Below, one piece after another: positions 18,346 to 27,259 of a stretch of 64,000 nt of DNA. A program made the translations under genes and the position numbers. Location of the stretch: positions 1 to 64,000 of the forward strand of contig NZ_FNOK01000026.1 in the NCBI RefSeq assembly GCF_900106995.1, given 5' to 3'. Below the pieces are notes generated by a model. The model worked only from the letters and a program-made list of their open reading frames with translations. It was not told the origin of the DNA and did not search any database. The stretch is from Saccharopolyspora shandongensis (lineage in GTDB: Bacteria; Actinomycetota; Actinomycetes; Mycobacteriales; Pseudonocardiaceae). Every line of letters starts with the position of its first letter. The stretch's first letter is position 1.

Positions 18346-19501
18346 GACTCTCCTCGGGATTCTCTCGGCGCCGCAACACGATGAACAGCAGCGGCGGCAG
18401 GAGCACGCACTGCGTCGCCACCGCCAGCCAGAACAGGTGGGCATTACCGGCCCCTTCCAACGCGCCGTAGCCGAGGCCGCCGATGATGCCGCTGGCGAAG
18501 GCGCCGATCCCGGCCGCGAGGCGCTGTTGCCCGAACACGACCGCCGATGACCGCCCGGAACGGGCGAGGGATTCGAGGTCGTTCTTCAGGAAGAGCACTA
18601 CTTCGCCGAGGCAGATGGCCAGTGCGCCGGCCAGGATCGCAGCTGCACCACCGAGTGCCAGCGCGGCCGTTCCGGTCGCCATCGCGGCGAAGCCGATCAG
18701 CATCGCCCGGGAGTACGGCAGCCGCCCGATCCGGCCGGCCAGCAACGGCTGCATCACCACCAATCCCAGCGAGTGGAGCATCAATGCGATGGCGTAGAAC
18801 ACTGTGGACACTCGCGGAACGGCGTAGACCGCCAGGTAGTTGTAGAAGAACATGTGCAGGTACAAGGTCAAGGCGGTGATCGCGAACGGCAGCAGCGGAA
18901 TTCCGGCCAGCACCCGGTCCGGCTTCCCGGCCGGGCGGTCGGCACCCCTCTCCGCGGGTAGCAGCGCGTGCCCGATCGTCACGACGGCGAACAGCGCCGC
19001 GACCGTTGCCAACAAAGCCGCCGAGTCGTCGAGCACGAACGGCGCGGCGGCGACCGGCCCGAGCGCGATTCCGCCGTTGATCGCCGAGTTCCCGGCCGAC
19101 ACCAGCAGCGGACGGCGGTCCTCCTCGACGCCCTGCAGCAGGTACGCCTTGTTCGCCGGGAGGTAGAGCGCCGCGCCGCAGGAGGTCAGCACCAGCGCGG
19201 CGACGGCCGCGCCCGGCCAGCGCAACCCCACGACGAACCCGGCGAACCCGGCGGTGCGGATCACCAGCGCCAGCACCATGGTTCGTTGCAGGCCGATGCG
19301 CTCGGCGACGGCCGCGCCCACGATCGCCCCGGCGAACTGCACGAGCGAGGCGACCGCGAGGACGACGCCGACGATCCCCAGGTTCAGGCCCAGGCGCTGG
19401 TGCAGCACCACCGACATGTACGGCAGCACCGCGAACCCGCCCAGCGCGATGAAGAACGAGCTGACCAGCAGGAACCACTGACGGTTGGTGAACGAGGCCA
19501 C
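18332..19501 (-). CDS. MFS transporter (exporter type)
   Basis: 389 residues, 12 predicted membrane helices, starting NRQWFLLVSSFFIALGGFAV. The GTG at 19501 falls directly after the ATP-grasp stop (TGA at 19503-19505), so the two are translationally coupled. It resembles small-molecule exporters. Sitting between biosynthetic enzymes and a siderophore-type importer, it most plausibly secretes the operon's product. Confidence 0.85.
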   Translation of the reverse strand: MASFTNRQWFLLVSSFFIALGGFAVLPYMSVVLHQRLGLNLGIVGVVLAVASLVQFAGAIVGAAVAERIGLQRTMVLALVIRTAGFAGFVVGLRWPGAAVAALVLTSCGAALYLPANKAYLLQGVEEDRRPLLVSAGNSAINGGIALGPVAAAPFVLDDSAALLATVAALFAVVTIGHALLPAERGADRPAGKPDRVLAGIPLLPFAITALTLYLHMFFYNYLAVYAVPRVSTVFYAIALMLHSLGLVVMQPLLAGRIGRLPYSRAMLIGFAAMATGTAALALGGAAAILAGALAICLGEVVLFLKNDLESLARSGRSSAVVFGQQRLAAGIGAFASGIIGGLGYGALEGAGNAHLFWLAVATQCVLLPPLLFIVLRRRENPEESHGSG

Positions 19502-19502
19502 C

Positions 19503-20720
19503 TCAGCGCCCGGTGACGACCGGGTGCACGCCGCCGGCGGCGCTGAGCGCGCGGTGCAGCGCGAGTTCGGCCGTCGCCGCCTCGGCCAGCACGATCCCGG
19601 TGCAGGCGCGTTGATCACCGAGGCTCTCGATGCGGTTCCCGACCGTCATCGTCGGATACCACTCCGGGCCGCCGGGAAATCCGGCCAGCCGCTCGATCCC
19701 GGCCATGCCGGTGAACGTGCCGGTCCGGTCGGGGTAGACCAGCACGAACGCCACCGCGGGGCCGGATCCCGTTGTGGCGTCGAGGAGTTCCGGTTCCTTG
19801 CCCAGGGCCATGTCGACCATCGCCTCGTAGACGTTGGTGCCCAGCGACCGGCACAACGCCTCCCCCACCATCGCGCCGCCGATCCGCCCGTTGATCTCGA
19901 CCAGTTCCGGCCCCTCGGCGGTGAGCACGAACTCGACGTGCGCGAATCCGCCGCGGTGACCGACGACCGTGAGCAACCGCGACACCCACTGCTCCAGTTC
20001 GGCGCGGTCCGCGTCCGGGAATGCGACGGGGAACGCCGCGGCTTCCTCCCGCACGTGCGGGTGCCGCGACAGCTGTCTGCTGTGGACGCCCAGCAGCCGG
20101 GTCCGGCCCGCCCAGGTGAGCGTTTCCGCGCTGTACAGCGGCCCGGCGAAGAACGGCTCGGCGAGCAGCCGACCGAACAGCTTCCGGTCCGCCCCTTCGT
20201 CGACGGCGCTGCGCAGCTGGTCCTCGTCGTGCACGAGCCACACGTTGCGCGAGGAGGTGCCCGCCGAATCCTTCAGGACCGCGGGCAGGCCGACCTCCCG
20301 GCGGACGAGTTCGGCCGCCGACGAACCGTCCGGCACCGCGATGGCCGTGCCGCGACTGAGGCCGTGCCGGTGCATCAGCACCCGGACCGCGAGCTTGTCG
20401 CGGATGGTGCGCGCCGCCTCGGGATCCGGGCCCGCCAGGCCGAACCGGGCCGCGAGCTCGGCGCCCGGCAGCAGCCAGGTGTCCGTGGAGTTGATCAGGC
20501 CGTCCAGCTCGGGAAGCCGTCCGAGCTCGGCGGCGCAGGCGGCCGTGTCGCGGGTGTCGACGTCGACGACGTCCAGCGCTCCCGGATCGAGCCGCGACAG
20601 CTCGTGCCGGTAGATTTCGCGGTCGCCGGTGAGCAGGCACAGCCGCTGCCCGGCGCGGTCGGCGGCGGCCACCAGGCGCCCCAGGCCGAAGGTCAGGGCT
20701 TCCAGCGCTGCGATCGTCAT
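19503..20720 (-). CDS. ATP-grasp ligase
   Basis: About 405 residues. It has the N-terminal pre-ATP-grasp Rossmann region (LDVVDVDTRD, LINSTDTWLLPG), the lysine-bearing segment DKLAVRVLMHRHGLSRG, the ATP-binding loop KDSAGTSSRNVW, and the Mg-binding Glu/Asn in ELVEINGRIGGAMVGEAL. These enzymes join a carboxylate to an amine through an acyl phosphate; dipeptide ligases of the BacD/DdaF type look like this. The ATG at 20720 overlaps the stop of the upstream PLP enzyme (ATGA). I infer that it condenses the amino acid made by that enzyme with a second substrate. Confidence 0.85.
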   Translation of the reverse strand: MTIAALEALTFGLGRLVAAADRAGQRLCLLTGDREIYRHELSRLDPGALDVVDVDTRDTAACAAELGRLPELDGLINSTDTWLLPGAELAARFGLAGPDPEAARTIRDKLAVRVLMHRHGLSRGTAIAVPDGSSAAELVRREVGLPAVLKDSAGTSSRNVWLVHDEDQLRSAVDEGADRKLFGRLLAEPFFAGPLYSAETLTWAGRTRLLGVHSRQLSRHPHVREEAAAFPVAFPDADRAELEQWVSRLLTVVGHRGGFAHVEFVLTAEGPELVEINGRIGGAMVGEALCRSLGTNVYEAMVDMALGKEPELLDATTGSGPAVAFVLVYPDRTGTFTGMAGIERLAGFPGGPEWYPTMTVGNRIESLGDQRACTGIVLAEAATAELALHRALSAAGGVHPVVTGR

Positions 20721-21763
20721 TCCACCGGCTCCTGTCCGCTCCACCGCCGGCGCGCCCACTCCATCGCCGACCAGGGCGGCGCGAGGTCGTCCAGCGAGGT
20801 GATCTCCTTCGGCCGCAACCCGGCGGGATCCAGCGCCTCGCGGTGGCGGGCGAAGACCCGCTCCACGTAGCGGTGCCCGGTATCCGCGCCGATGACCAGG
20901 TGCGTGCCCTCCCGGTGCCGCGCCGACTCCCAGCCGGCGACCAGGTGCGCCGCGCCGGTCGACAGGCCCGCGAACACGGCGTGTTCGCGCAGCAGGCCGA
21001 CCGCGCCGGCCATCGCGTGCCGGAAGTCGACCCAGTGCACCGAGTCGTAGAGGTGGTGCCGCACGTTGTCGAACCAGATCGCGCTGCCGATCCCGGCGAT
21101 GATCGCATCGGGATCGCTGTGGCCGTCGCTGCCGAACGTGACGCTGCCGAAGGGCTGCACGCCCAGCAGCCGCACCTCCCGGCCCCGCCCGCGCAGCGAC
21201 TCGACGAGGCCGCCGGACGAGGCGCCGGTGCCGACGGCGGCGACCACGGTCAGCGGCCCGTCCGGCAGCCCGTCGGTGACGAAGTCGGCGAATTCCCGGT
21301 AGCCCAGGTAGTGCACGCCGTCGTGGTACTGGCGCATCCAGTGCATGCCGGGGTGCGCCTCGAGGAGCTGCCGCACGCGCTCCACGCGCCGCCGCTGGTC
21401 GAGCCGGAGGTCCTGCGAGGGCGGCATCTGATCCACGGTCGCGCCGAGGACCTCCAGCTGCGCGCGCATCGAGGAGTCCACTGTGGTCGATGCGACGATG
21501 TGGCAGCGCAGGCCGTAGCGGTGGCAGGCCATCGCCAGCGCCAGCGCGTAGATGCCGCTCGAACTGTCCACAAGAGTCTGACCCGGTCGGATCGTCCCGC
21601 GTTCCAGGAGGGTTCGCACCGCGCCGAGCGCGGCGTAGACCTTCATGGTCTCGAACCGCGCGAGGACGACGTTGTCGCCCAACCGGATCAAGGAGGGCGT
21701 CTTGAGCGCGTCGGTGATGTGCTCGTGCACCGTCGCGGCGGCGGCTGGGGCTGTCGCGGTCAA
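20717..21763 (-). CDS. PLP-dependent enzyme, cysteine synthase-like (fold type II)
   Basis: 348 residues of the tryptophan-synthase-beta superfamily. The probable Schiff-base lysine is in FETMKVYAALGA, the substrate loop reads DSSSGIYALALAMA in place of the CysK SGNTG loop, and the phosphate-binding glycine loop is VGTGASSGG. The altered loops argue against ordinary cysteine synthesis. Relatives in secondary metabolism (SbnA type) do beta-replacement on O-phosphoserine to give 2,3-diaminopropionate precursors. TTG start at 21763 behind GGTGAGG, 4 bp after the binding-protein stop. Likely makes a nonproteinogenic amino acid; the exact product is unknown. Confidence 0.82.
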   Translation of the reverse strand: MTATAPAAAATVHEHITDALKTPSLIRLGDNVVLARFETMKVYAALGAVRTLLERGTIRPGQTLVDSSSGIYALALAMACHRYGLRCHIVASTTVDSSMRAQLEVLGATVDQMPPSQDLRLDQRRRVERVRQLLEAHPGMHWMRQYHDGVHYLGYREFADFVTDGLPDGPLTVVAAVGTGASSGGLVESLRGRGREVRLLGVQPFGSVTFGSDGHSDPDAIIAGIGSAIWFDNVRHHLYDSVHWVDFRHAMAGAVGLLREHAVFAGLSTGAAHLVAGWESARHREGTHLVIGADTGHRYVERVFARHREALDPAGLRPKEITSLDDLAPPWSAMEWARRRWSGQEPVE

Positions 21764-21767
21764 CGCC

Positions 21768-22766
21768 TCACCGCCCGATCGAACGCAGGTAGGCGGCCAA
21801 GTCTTCCGCCCCCTTGACGTTGCGCGGCCCGCTGACGGCGTCCCCGTAGGACAGCACGAAGTAGCGCTTCTGCTGCACCGCGGGCACCGACCGCATCGCG
21901 GGCAGCGATTCGAGGAACGCCTGCTTCTCCGCCGCGGACTGCCCCGCGTAGTCGATGATGACGATCACCTCGGGTTTCGCGGCGACGACCGCCTCCCAGC
22001 CGACCGTCGTCCAGCCCTTCCCCACGTCGGCGAGCACGTTCCGCCCGCCCGCCGCGGCGATGATGTCGGTCGGCGCCGCGTGCCGGCCCGCGGTGTAGGG
22101 CTGGTCCGCGCCCGAGTCGTAGACGAAGACCGGCACGGGTTCGCCGGCGACCGGGCGGCCCTCCTGCACCTTCGAGATGCGTGCGCGCAGCTCGGAGACG
22201 AGTTCGGCGGCCCGCTGCTCGACGCCGAAGATCCGGCCCAGGTTGTGCAGGTCCGCGTAGAGCGCCTCCAGCGGCGGCACCGGCTGCTTGTCGCCGTAGT
22301 CCCAGCACGTTTCGGTGTGCACGTAGCTGCGGATGCCCAGCTGGTCGAGCAGTTGCGGGGTGATGCCGCGCTCCTCACTGAACCCCGAGCCCCAGCCGGC
22401 CAGCACCCAGTCGGCCTGGGCGTCCACCACGATCTCCCGGGTGATCCGCGAGGTCCCAAGCCTGGGCACGCGCGCGTAGTCCGCCCGCCACGGCGAACCG
22501 GCGATCGAGGGCTCGGCCTGCGCGTTCATCACGTACCCGCGCATCCGGTCGGCCAGCCCCAGAGCGAACATCTTCTCCGTGCCGCTGACGTCGTAGGACA
22601 CCGGCCGCTGCGGGCGCGGATAGGGCACCGGCACACCGCAGTTGGTGACCGTGACCGGCGCCGGGCCGTTCTGCGCGGCCGGTTCCACCGACGCGCCGCA
22701 ACCGGTGGCCAGCAGCGCCGCGACCAGCGGCACGGCCAGCGACCGCCGCCTCGCGGATCGGATCAT
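21768..22766 (-). CDS. Iron-siderophore-type ABC substrate-binding lipoprotein (FecB/FepB-like)
   Basis: 332 residues. Signal peptide with lipobox LLATGC near residue 23, then a class III periplasmic-binding fold (ADWVLAGWGSGFSEERGI, DIIAAAGGRNVLADVGKGW, KPEVIVIIDY). Binds a metal chelate outside the membrane and delivers it to the FecCD permease. The ATG at 22766 overlaps the ATPase stop (ATGA). Cobalamin is an alternative ligand, but the biosynthetic neighbours favour a siderophore or other metallophore. Confidence 0.88.
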   Translation of the reverse strand: MIRSARRRSLAVPLVAALLATGCGASVEPAAQNGPAPVTVTNCGVPVPYPRPQRPVSYDVSGTEKMFALGLADRMRGYVMNAQAEPSIAGSPWRADYARVPRLGTSRITREIVVDAQADWVLAGWGSGFSEERGITPQLLDQLGIRSYVHTETCWDYGDKQPVPPLEALYADLHNLGRIFGVEQRAAELVSELRARISKVQEGRPVAGEPVPVFVYDSGADQPYTAGRHAAPTDIIAAAGGRNVLADVGKGWTTVGWEAVVAAKPEVIVIIDYAGQSAAEKQAFLESLPAMRSVPAVQQKRYFVLSYGDAVSGPRNVKGAEDLAAYLRSIGR

Positions 22767-23551
22767 GATCGGGTCCCTTCGTAGTCGGCGCTGAGGTCGT
22801 AGAGCAGTTGCGGCGCGCCGGTGCGCGGGTGGGTCACGACGGTGACCTCCACGCCGAACACCCGGCGGATCAGTTCGGTGGTGAGGACGTCGGCCGGGCT
22901 ACCGGTGGCGACCAGCGAGCCACCGGAGAGCACCGCGAGGCGATCGCAGCAGCTCGCGGCGAGGTTGAGGTCGTGCAGCGCGACGAGCACGGTGAGCCCC
23001 GAGGAGCGCAGGAACGACAGCAGTTCCACCTGGTGGCGCACGTCCAGGTGGTTGGTCGGCTCGTCGAGAACCAGCACGCGCGGCTCCTGCACCAGCGCCC
23101 GCGCGATCAGCACCCGCTGCCGCTCGCCGCCGGAGAGGCCGAGCACGCCGCGGTCGGCGAGGTGCGCGATGTCGGCCCGCTCCATCGCCTGCCGGCACAG
23201 CTCGTGCTCCCGCTCGCTGAGGGCCTGGTTGCCGCGCAGGTGCGGGGTGCGGCCGAGGGCGACGACTTCCGCCACCGTGAAGTCCAGTTCGCTGCGGCTT
23301 TCCTGGGTGAGCGCGGCGATCGACCGGGCGCTCTCGCGCGGCGCCATCCCGGCCACGTCCGCGCCGTCGAGCAGCACCGCCCCTGCGGTGGGGCGCAGCG
23401 CCCGGTAGACGCAGCGCAGCGCGGTGGACTTCCCGCTGCCGTTGGGGCCGAGCAGCCCGACGATCTCTCCACTGTGGACGTCGAGGTCGAGGCCGCCGAC
23501 GAGCGTCCGGCCGGCGATCGCCACCGACACCCCGTCCAAGCGCAAATCCAT
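22763..23551 (-). CDS. FecE/BtuD-type ABC transporter ATP-binding protein
   Basis: 262 residues. Walker A GLLGPNGSGKST, signature LSGGERQRV, Walker B VLVLDEPTNHLD, and the H-loop histidine in VLVALHDLNLA. Powers uptake through the adjacent FecCD permease. It starts immediately after the permease stop and overlaps the binding-protein start, so all three are one transcription unit. Confidence 0.93.
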   Translation of the reverse strand: MDLRLDGVSVAIAGRTLVGGLDLDVHSGEIVGLLGPNGSGKSTALRCVYRALRPTAGAVLLDGADVAGMAPRESARSIAALTQESRSELDFTVAEVVALGRTPHLRGNQALSEREHELCRQAMERADIAHLADRGVLGLSGGERQRVLIARALVQEPRVLVLDEPTNHLDVRHQVELLSFLRSSGLTVLVALHDLNLAASCCDRLAVLSGGSLVATGSPADVLTTELIRRVFGVEVTVVTHPRTGAPQLLYDLSADYEGTRS

Positions 23552-24643
23552 CTAGCGACCTCCGAACAGGTATCCGCGGCGCCGCAGCAGGGTGATGAAC
23601 ACCGGCACGCCCACCAGCGCGGTGATCACGCCCAGCGGGAGTTCCTCCGGGGCGAACAGGGTGCGCGAGACGAGGTCGGCCCACACCAGGAAGCACGCCC
23701 CGGCCAGCGGCGCCACCGCCAGCACCCGGCGATGGCTGGAGCCGACGACGATCCGGACCAGGTGCGGCATCACCAGCCCGACGAACGCCACCGCGCCGCT
23801 GACCGCGACGAGCAGGCCCGTGACCGCGGAGGTCAGCAGGAACAGCCGGCGGCGCAGCGCAACCGCATCGACCCCGAGGCTCGCCGCCGTCTCGTCGCCC
23901 ATCGAAAGCACGTCCAGCGAGCGGCTGTTGCGGCTCAGCACCGCGACGCACACCAGCACCGCGGCCGCCGCCAACGGCAGTGATCCCCAGTTCGCCGCGC
24001 CGAGGCTGCCCAGCAGCCAGAACAGCACCGTCCGCGCGGCGTCGCCGTTGGGCGCGAGGAACACCAGCACGCTCATCACGGCCTGGAACCCGTACGCCAG
24101 CGCGACCCCGATGAGCACCAGCCGCAGCGGAGTCATCCCACCGCGACTGCTCGCGGCGGCGTAGACCAGCATCGACGCGACCAGCGCGCCGAGACATGCC
24201 GCCACCGACAGCGCGTAGACGCCGAGGCTCGCGAACACCCCGAACACCACGACCGCCGTCGCGCCCACCGACGCTCCCGACGAGATGCCCAGCACGAACG
24301 GATCGGCCAGGGCGTTGCGCACCATCGCCTGGATCGCGACCCCGACCACGCTCAGCCCGGCGCCGACCACCACCGCCAGCAGCACCCGCGGCGTGCGGAC
24401 CTGCCAGACGATGCTGTAGCCGGTCACCTCGTCGGAGCGGATCGTGCCGCCGGTCAGCGCCGCATGGAGGTAGCGCACGACCTCGTCCGGCGGCACCACC
24501 GTCGGCCCCAGCGCGATGCCCGCCAGCACCGACGCGACCAGCACCACCGACAGCACGAGCACGACCGCGAACAGCCTCGCCCGGCCGCTTCGCGCGGGCG
24601 GGCGGGATGTTTCGACCGTCGACACGTCCCGGCCCTGCTGCAT
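23552..24643 (-). CDS. FecCD-family siderophore ABC permease
   Basis: 363 residues with about 10 membrane helices and family motifs ALGPTVVPPDEV, WQVRTPRVLLAVVVGAGLSV, NALADPFVLGISSGASVGA and GAVAFVGLVMPHLVR. A single permease gene implies a homodimer as in BtuCD. The ATG at 24643 has AGGAGG 7 bp upstream; another ATG five bases earlier is out of frame. First transport gene of the operon. Confidence 0.92.
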   Translation of the reverse strand: MQQGRDVSTVETSRPPARSGRARLFAVVLVLSVVLVASVLAGIALGPTVVPPDEVVRYLHAALTGGTIRSDEVTGYSIVWQVRTPRVLLAVVVGAGLSVVGVAIQAMVRNALADPFVLGISSGASVGATAVVVFGVFASLGVYALSVAACLGALVASMLVYAAASSRGGMTPLRLVLIGVALAYGFQAVMSVLVFLAPNGDAARTVLFWLLGSLGAANWGSLPLAAAAVLVCVAVLSRNSRSLDVLSMGDETAASLGVDAVALRRRLFLLTSAVTGLLVAVSGAVAFVGLVMPHLVRIVVGSSHRRVLAVAPLAGACFLVWADLVSRTLFAPEELPLGVITALVGVPVFITLLRRRGYLFGGR

Positions 24644-24711
24644 TCGGCATCCTCCTGGCGACTCCGTCGTCCCGTTAGTCGGGCGGTCACCGCTCGAAGT
24701 TCCCGGGAAGA

Positions 24712-25452
24712 TCAATCGCGCCGGATCCCGCGGACCACCAACCGCTTCGCGTGGTTGTCGTAGGGTTCCGCGCCGAAGCCGCCGAAGCACTCGACGTCCG
24801 CGAAGCCCGCCGCCTCGAACAGCGCGATCAGCTCCGCCGCGCTGTAGACGAAGCAGGTGATCGACGCGTGCTTCGCCGTTTCGCCGCGCACGAGCGTCCA
24901 GTCGGTCCGGAACCGGGTCCAGCCGTCGAAAACCGTGTCGCGCATGACGACCATGCCGTCGTCGAGCTCCACCACCTTCGGCGGCCCGACCCACCCGGCG
25001 TAGATCTCCTTGCCGAGCACGTCGACCAGCAGCTGACCGCCCGGCGCCAGCGACGCGTGCGCGTTGCGCAGCACCTGGAGGTTCTGCTCCGGGTCGTCGA
25101 AGTAGCCGAACGACGTGAACAGGTTCAGCACCACGTCGAATTCGCCGGGCCGCACGTATTCCAGCACGTCCGAGCGCTCCAGCCGGGCCTGCACGCCCGC
25201 ATCCGCGCACGCCTTCTCCGCCTGCGCCAGCAGCAGCGGGCTCAGGTCGACGCCCGTCACCGGATATCCGCGGCGGGCGATCGGCACCACGAACAACCCG
25301 ATCCCGCAGCACTGGTCGAGAACCCGCGCCCCGGCGGGAAAGGCGAACAGCGGCGAGTCCGCCACCACCTCGGCCGCCAATGCGGCCCGCTCGGGCGAGA
25401 ACATCACCGGCGAGAACACCGACCACAACTCGTCGTCCGCGTACCAGGCCAT
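24712..25452 (-). CDS. SAM-dependent class I methyltransferase
   Basis: 246 residues. Motif I VLDQCCGIGLFVVPIA, motif II acidic residue in VTGVDLSPLLL, and FDVVLNLFTSFGYFDD as the post-II segment; MAWYADDELW at the start is typical of this family. The ATG at 25452 follows GAGGAGG. It is 68 bp upstream of the permease on the same strand, so it may be the first gene of the metallophore-like operon and modify its product. It diverges from the ECF sigma gene. Confidence 0.83.
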   Translation of the reverse strand: MAWYADDELWSVFSPVMFSPERAALAAEVVADSPLFAFPAGARVLDQCCGIGLFVVPIARRGYPVTGVDLSPLLLAQAEKACADAGVQARLERSDVLEYVRPGEFDVVLNLFTSFGYFDDPEQNLQVLRNAHASLAPGGQLLVDVLGKEIYAGWVGPPKVVELDDGMVVMRDTVFDGWTRFRTDWTLVRGETAKHASITCFVYSAAELIALFEAAGFADVECFGGFGAEPYDNHAKRLVVRGIRRD

Positions 25453-25640
25453 CCCGCCGGTCCTCCTCGAATCGATGCGCGCCGTCGACACACCAGTCGG
25501 ACCGGAGGCACCCGCGGTTCCCGCCGCCGGACGTGAAATTTCCCGCCGGATGGGAACATCCTGCAAGGGGTGTGTGCTCCCGGGCACACCGCGCAGGCGC
25601 CTGTACTCACAGCGTCACCGGCCCACTAGCCTGCCGAGCT

Positions 25641-26204
25641 ATGAGTCGCTCGGAGGGCGAGGACGCCCGGCTGACAAAGCTGGCCCTGGCGGCGCGATCA
25701 GGTGATCGCGGCGCGTTGGAGAAATTCATCCGGGGTACCCAGCGCGACGTGTGGCGCTTCATCGCCCACCTCGCCGGCGTCCACCTCGCCGACGATCTCG
25801 CCCAGGAGACCTACCTGCGGACGCTCAAGAGCATCCGCAGGTTCTCCGGGCGTTCGTCGGCGCGCACCTGGTTGCTGTCCATCGCCCGACGCGTGGTCGT
25901 CGACCAGGTGCGCTACGAGCGTTCCCGGCCCCGCACCGATGCCGGCGGCGACTGGGTCGGGGCGGCCGACCGCGGCGCGGGCGAGCGAGCGGGTTTCGAA
26001 GGCATCGTGGAGCTGAACATGCTGCTGGACGAGCTCGACGACGAACGCCGCGAGGCGCTGCTGCTCACCCAGGTGCTGGGTCTGTCCTACCAGGAAACCG
26101 CCGAGGTCTGCGGCTGCCCGATCGGCACCGTGCGCTCCCGGGTCGCTCGCGCGCGGGAGCAGCTGCTCGAGAAGACCGCGCAGCAGTCGGAAGGAACCGG
26201 TTGA
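25641..26204 (+). CDS. ECF RNA polymerase sigma factor (SigC-like)
   Basis: 187 residues. Region 2 reads DVWRFIAHLAGVHLADDLAQETYLR with a SARTWLLSIARRVVVDQVR segment. Region 4 has LLTQVLGLSYQETAEVCGCPIGTVRSRVARAR as its -35-recognising helix-turn-helix. It resembles mycobacterial SigC. The ATG at 25641 was chosen as the start of conserved sequence. The anti-sigma gene overlaps its stop (TTGA), so the pair is coupled. It diverges from the methyltransferase/metallophore-like operon, making that operon a candidate target; no duplicated promoter motif could be confirmed. Confidence 0.9.
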   Translation: MSRSEGEDARLTKLALAARSGDRGALEKFIRGTQRDVWRFIAHLAGVHLADDLAQETYLRTLKSIRRFSGRSSARTWLLSIARRVVVDQVRYERSRPRTDAGGDWVGAADRGAGERAGFEGIVELNMLLDELDDERREALLLTQVLGLSYQETAEVCGCPIGTVRSRVARAREQLLEKTAQQSEGTG

Positions 26205-26989
26205 AGCACCAACCCGCCGGGAACTCCGGCCGCCCTCCGAGCGACAGTATGGACGTGGACTGCTACACGTACCGCGAGGCGCTGTCGGCGAGGCTGGACG
26301 GCGAGCCGCCGCCAGTGCCCGATGACCGGCTGGAGGGCCACCTCGCGGAATGCGCCGATTGCCGGTCCTGGCAGCAGCGCGCGGCGGAGCTGAACCGCGC
26401 GCTGCGAGTCGGCCCGGTCGAACCGACACCGGACCTCGCGCAGTCCGTGCTCGACGCCGCCCGCAGGATGCGCGATCCCGTCCCGCGCCGGTGGCCGCGG
26501 GTGCTGCTCGCGGCCGTCGCGCTGTGCCAGGTGGCGCTGGGCATCGCGCAGGTGCTGGGCGTGACGCACTTCGCGGACCACGGCATGGGCGACGTCATGA
26601 CCGGGCACCTGCTCAACGAGAGCACGGCGTGGAACCTGGCGCTCGGCCTGGGCATGCTGTGGACGGCCTGGCGGGTTCGCGCGAGCACCGGCCTGCTGCC
26701 GGTGATGGCCGCGTTCCTGTTGGTGCTGGGCGGTTTCAGCGTCTTCGACGTCATCAACAACGCGGTCCCCGCCACCCGCCTGCTCTCGCACGGCCTGCTC
26801 GTCGTGGGCCTGGTGCTGCTGCTCGTGGTGCGCCGCGACCTGTCGCGCTGGCGCCCGCGCCCGGGAGACGCGCAGAACCCGCATCCGCGCACGACGACGA
26901 CCGCCGAGCCGCCCGAGGAACACGAGCCCGGCCCAAGCGCGGAGAACCACCGCTACCTGGGCCCGACGGGCTACCGCCGAGCGGGCTGA
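26201..26989 (+). CDS. Membrane anti-sigma factor with zinc-finger (ZAS/zf-HC2) domain
   Basis: 262 residues from a TTG at 26201 that overlaps the sigma stop and has AAGGA 5 bp upstream; an ATG at 26249 is an alternative without a ribosome site. The N-terminus carries the ZAS signature: an early Cys, then HLAECADC (H-x3-C-x2-C). Several membrane helices follow (VLLAAVALCQVALGIAQVLG, NLALGLGMLWTAW, LLPVMAAFLLVLGGF, LLVVGLVLLLVV), then a proline/threonine-rich cytoplasmic tail. It should hold the sigma factor at the membrane until an unknown signal releases it. Confidence 0.87.
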   Translation: MKHQPAGNSGRPPSDSMDVDCYTYREALSARLDGEPPPVPDDRLEGHLAECADCRSWQQRAAELNRALRVGPVEPTPDLAQSVLDAARRMRDPVPRRWPRVLLAAVALCQVALGIAQVLGVTHFADHGMGDVMTGHLLNESTAWNLALGLGMLWTAWRVRASTGLLPVMAAFLLVLGGFSVFDVINNAVPATRLLSHGLLVVGLVLLLVVRRDLSRWRPRPGDAQNPHPRTTTTAEPPEEHEPGPSAENHRYLGPTGYRRAG

Positions 26990-27211
26990 GCGATTCTCGT
27001 GTGGCGGATCGCGCCCACTGCGAAGCGGGGCGACGTACTCCGCTCGGCCGGCGGGCTGTGCGGCGACGCCCCGGTCACCGCGATTGCCACCGGCACCGGC
27101 GCTCCGGCGGTCTACATCGGACATCGCTCCGGACGCGTCGACACCCTGGCCGTCACCTGACCGCGAAACCGCGTCCCGGAGGAGACCTGCCAGGCGCGCG
27201 GCCCGAAGTCC

Positions 27212-27259
27212 CAGGCGTGGGCGCGGCGTTTTCGCGCGAAAACGCCGCGCCCACGCCTG
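27212..27259. repeat. 48-bp perfect palindrome between convergent genes
   Basis: Bases 27212-27259 are perfectly self-complementary around 27235/27236, with GGCGTTTTCGCGCGAAAACGCC at the centre. A shorter partial copy (TTTCGCGCGAAA with an AACGCC flank) follows near 27271-27289. It lies in the 361-bp gap (26990-27350) between the anti-sigma gene and the opposite-strand alcohol dehydrogenase; nothing else was found in that gap. A bidirectional terminator is the simplest role. Confidence 0.75.

Noticed and set aside
23552..25426. 624-codon minus-strand frame joining the methyltransferase region to the FecCD permease
   Set aside because: Only residues from the ATG at 24643 match the permease; the upstream part is the methyltransferase read out of frame.
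24644..25640. DtxR/IdeR or Fur box for the metallophore-like operon
   Set aside because: I looked in both gaps (24644-24711 and 25453-25640) for a TTAGGTTAGGCTAACCTAA-like site and saw none convincing.
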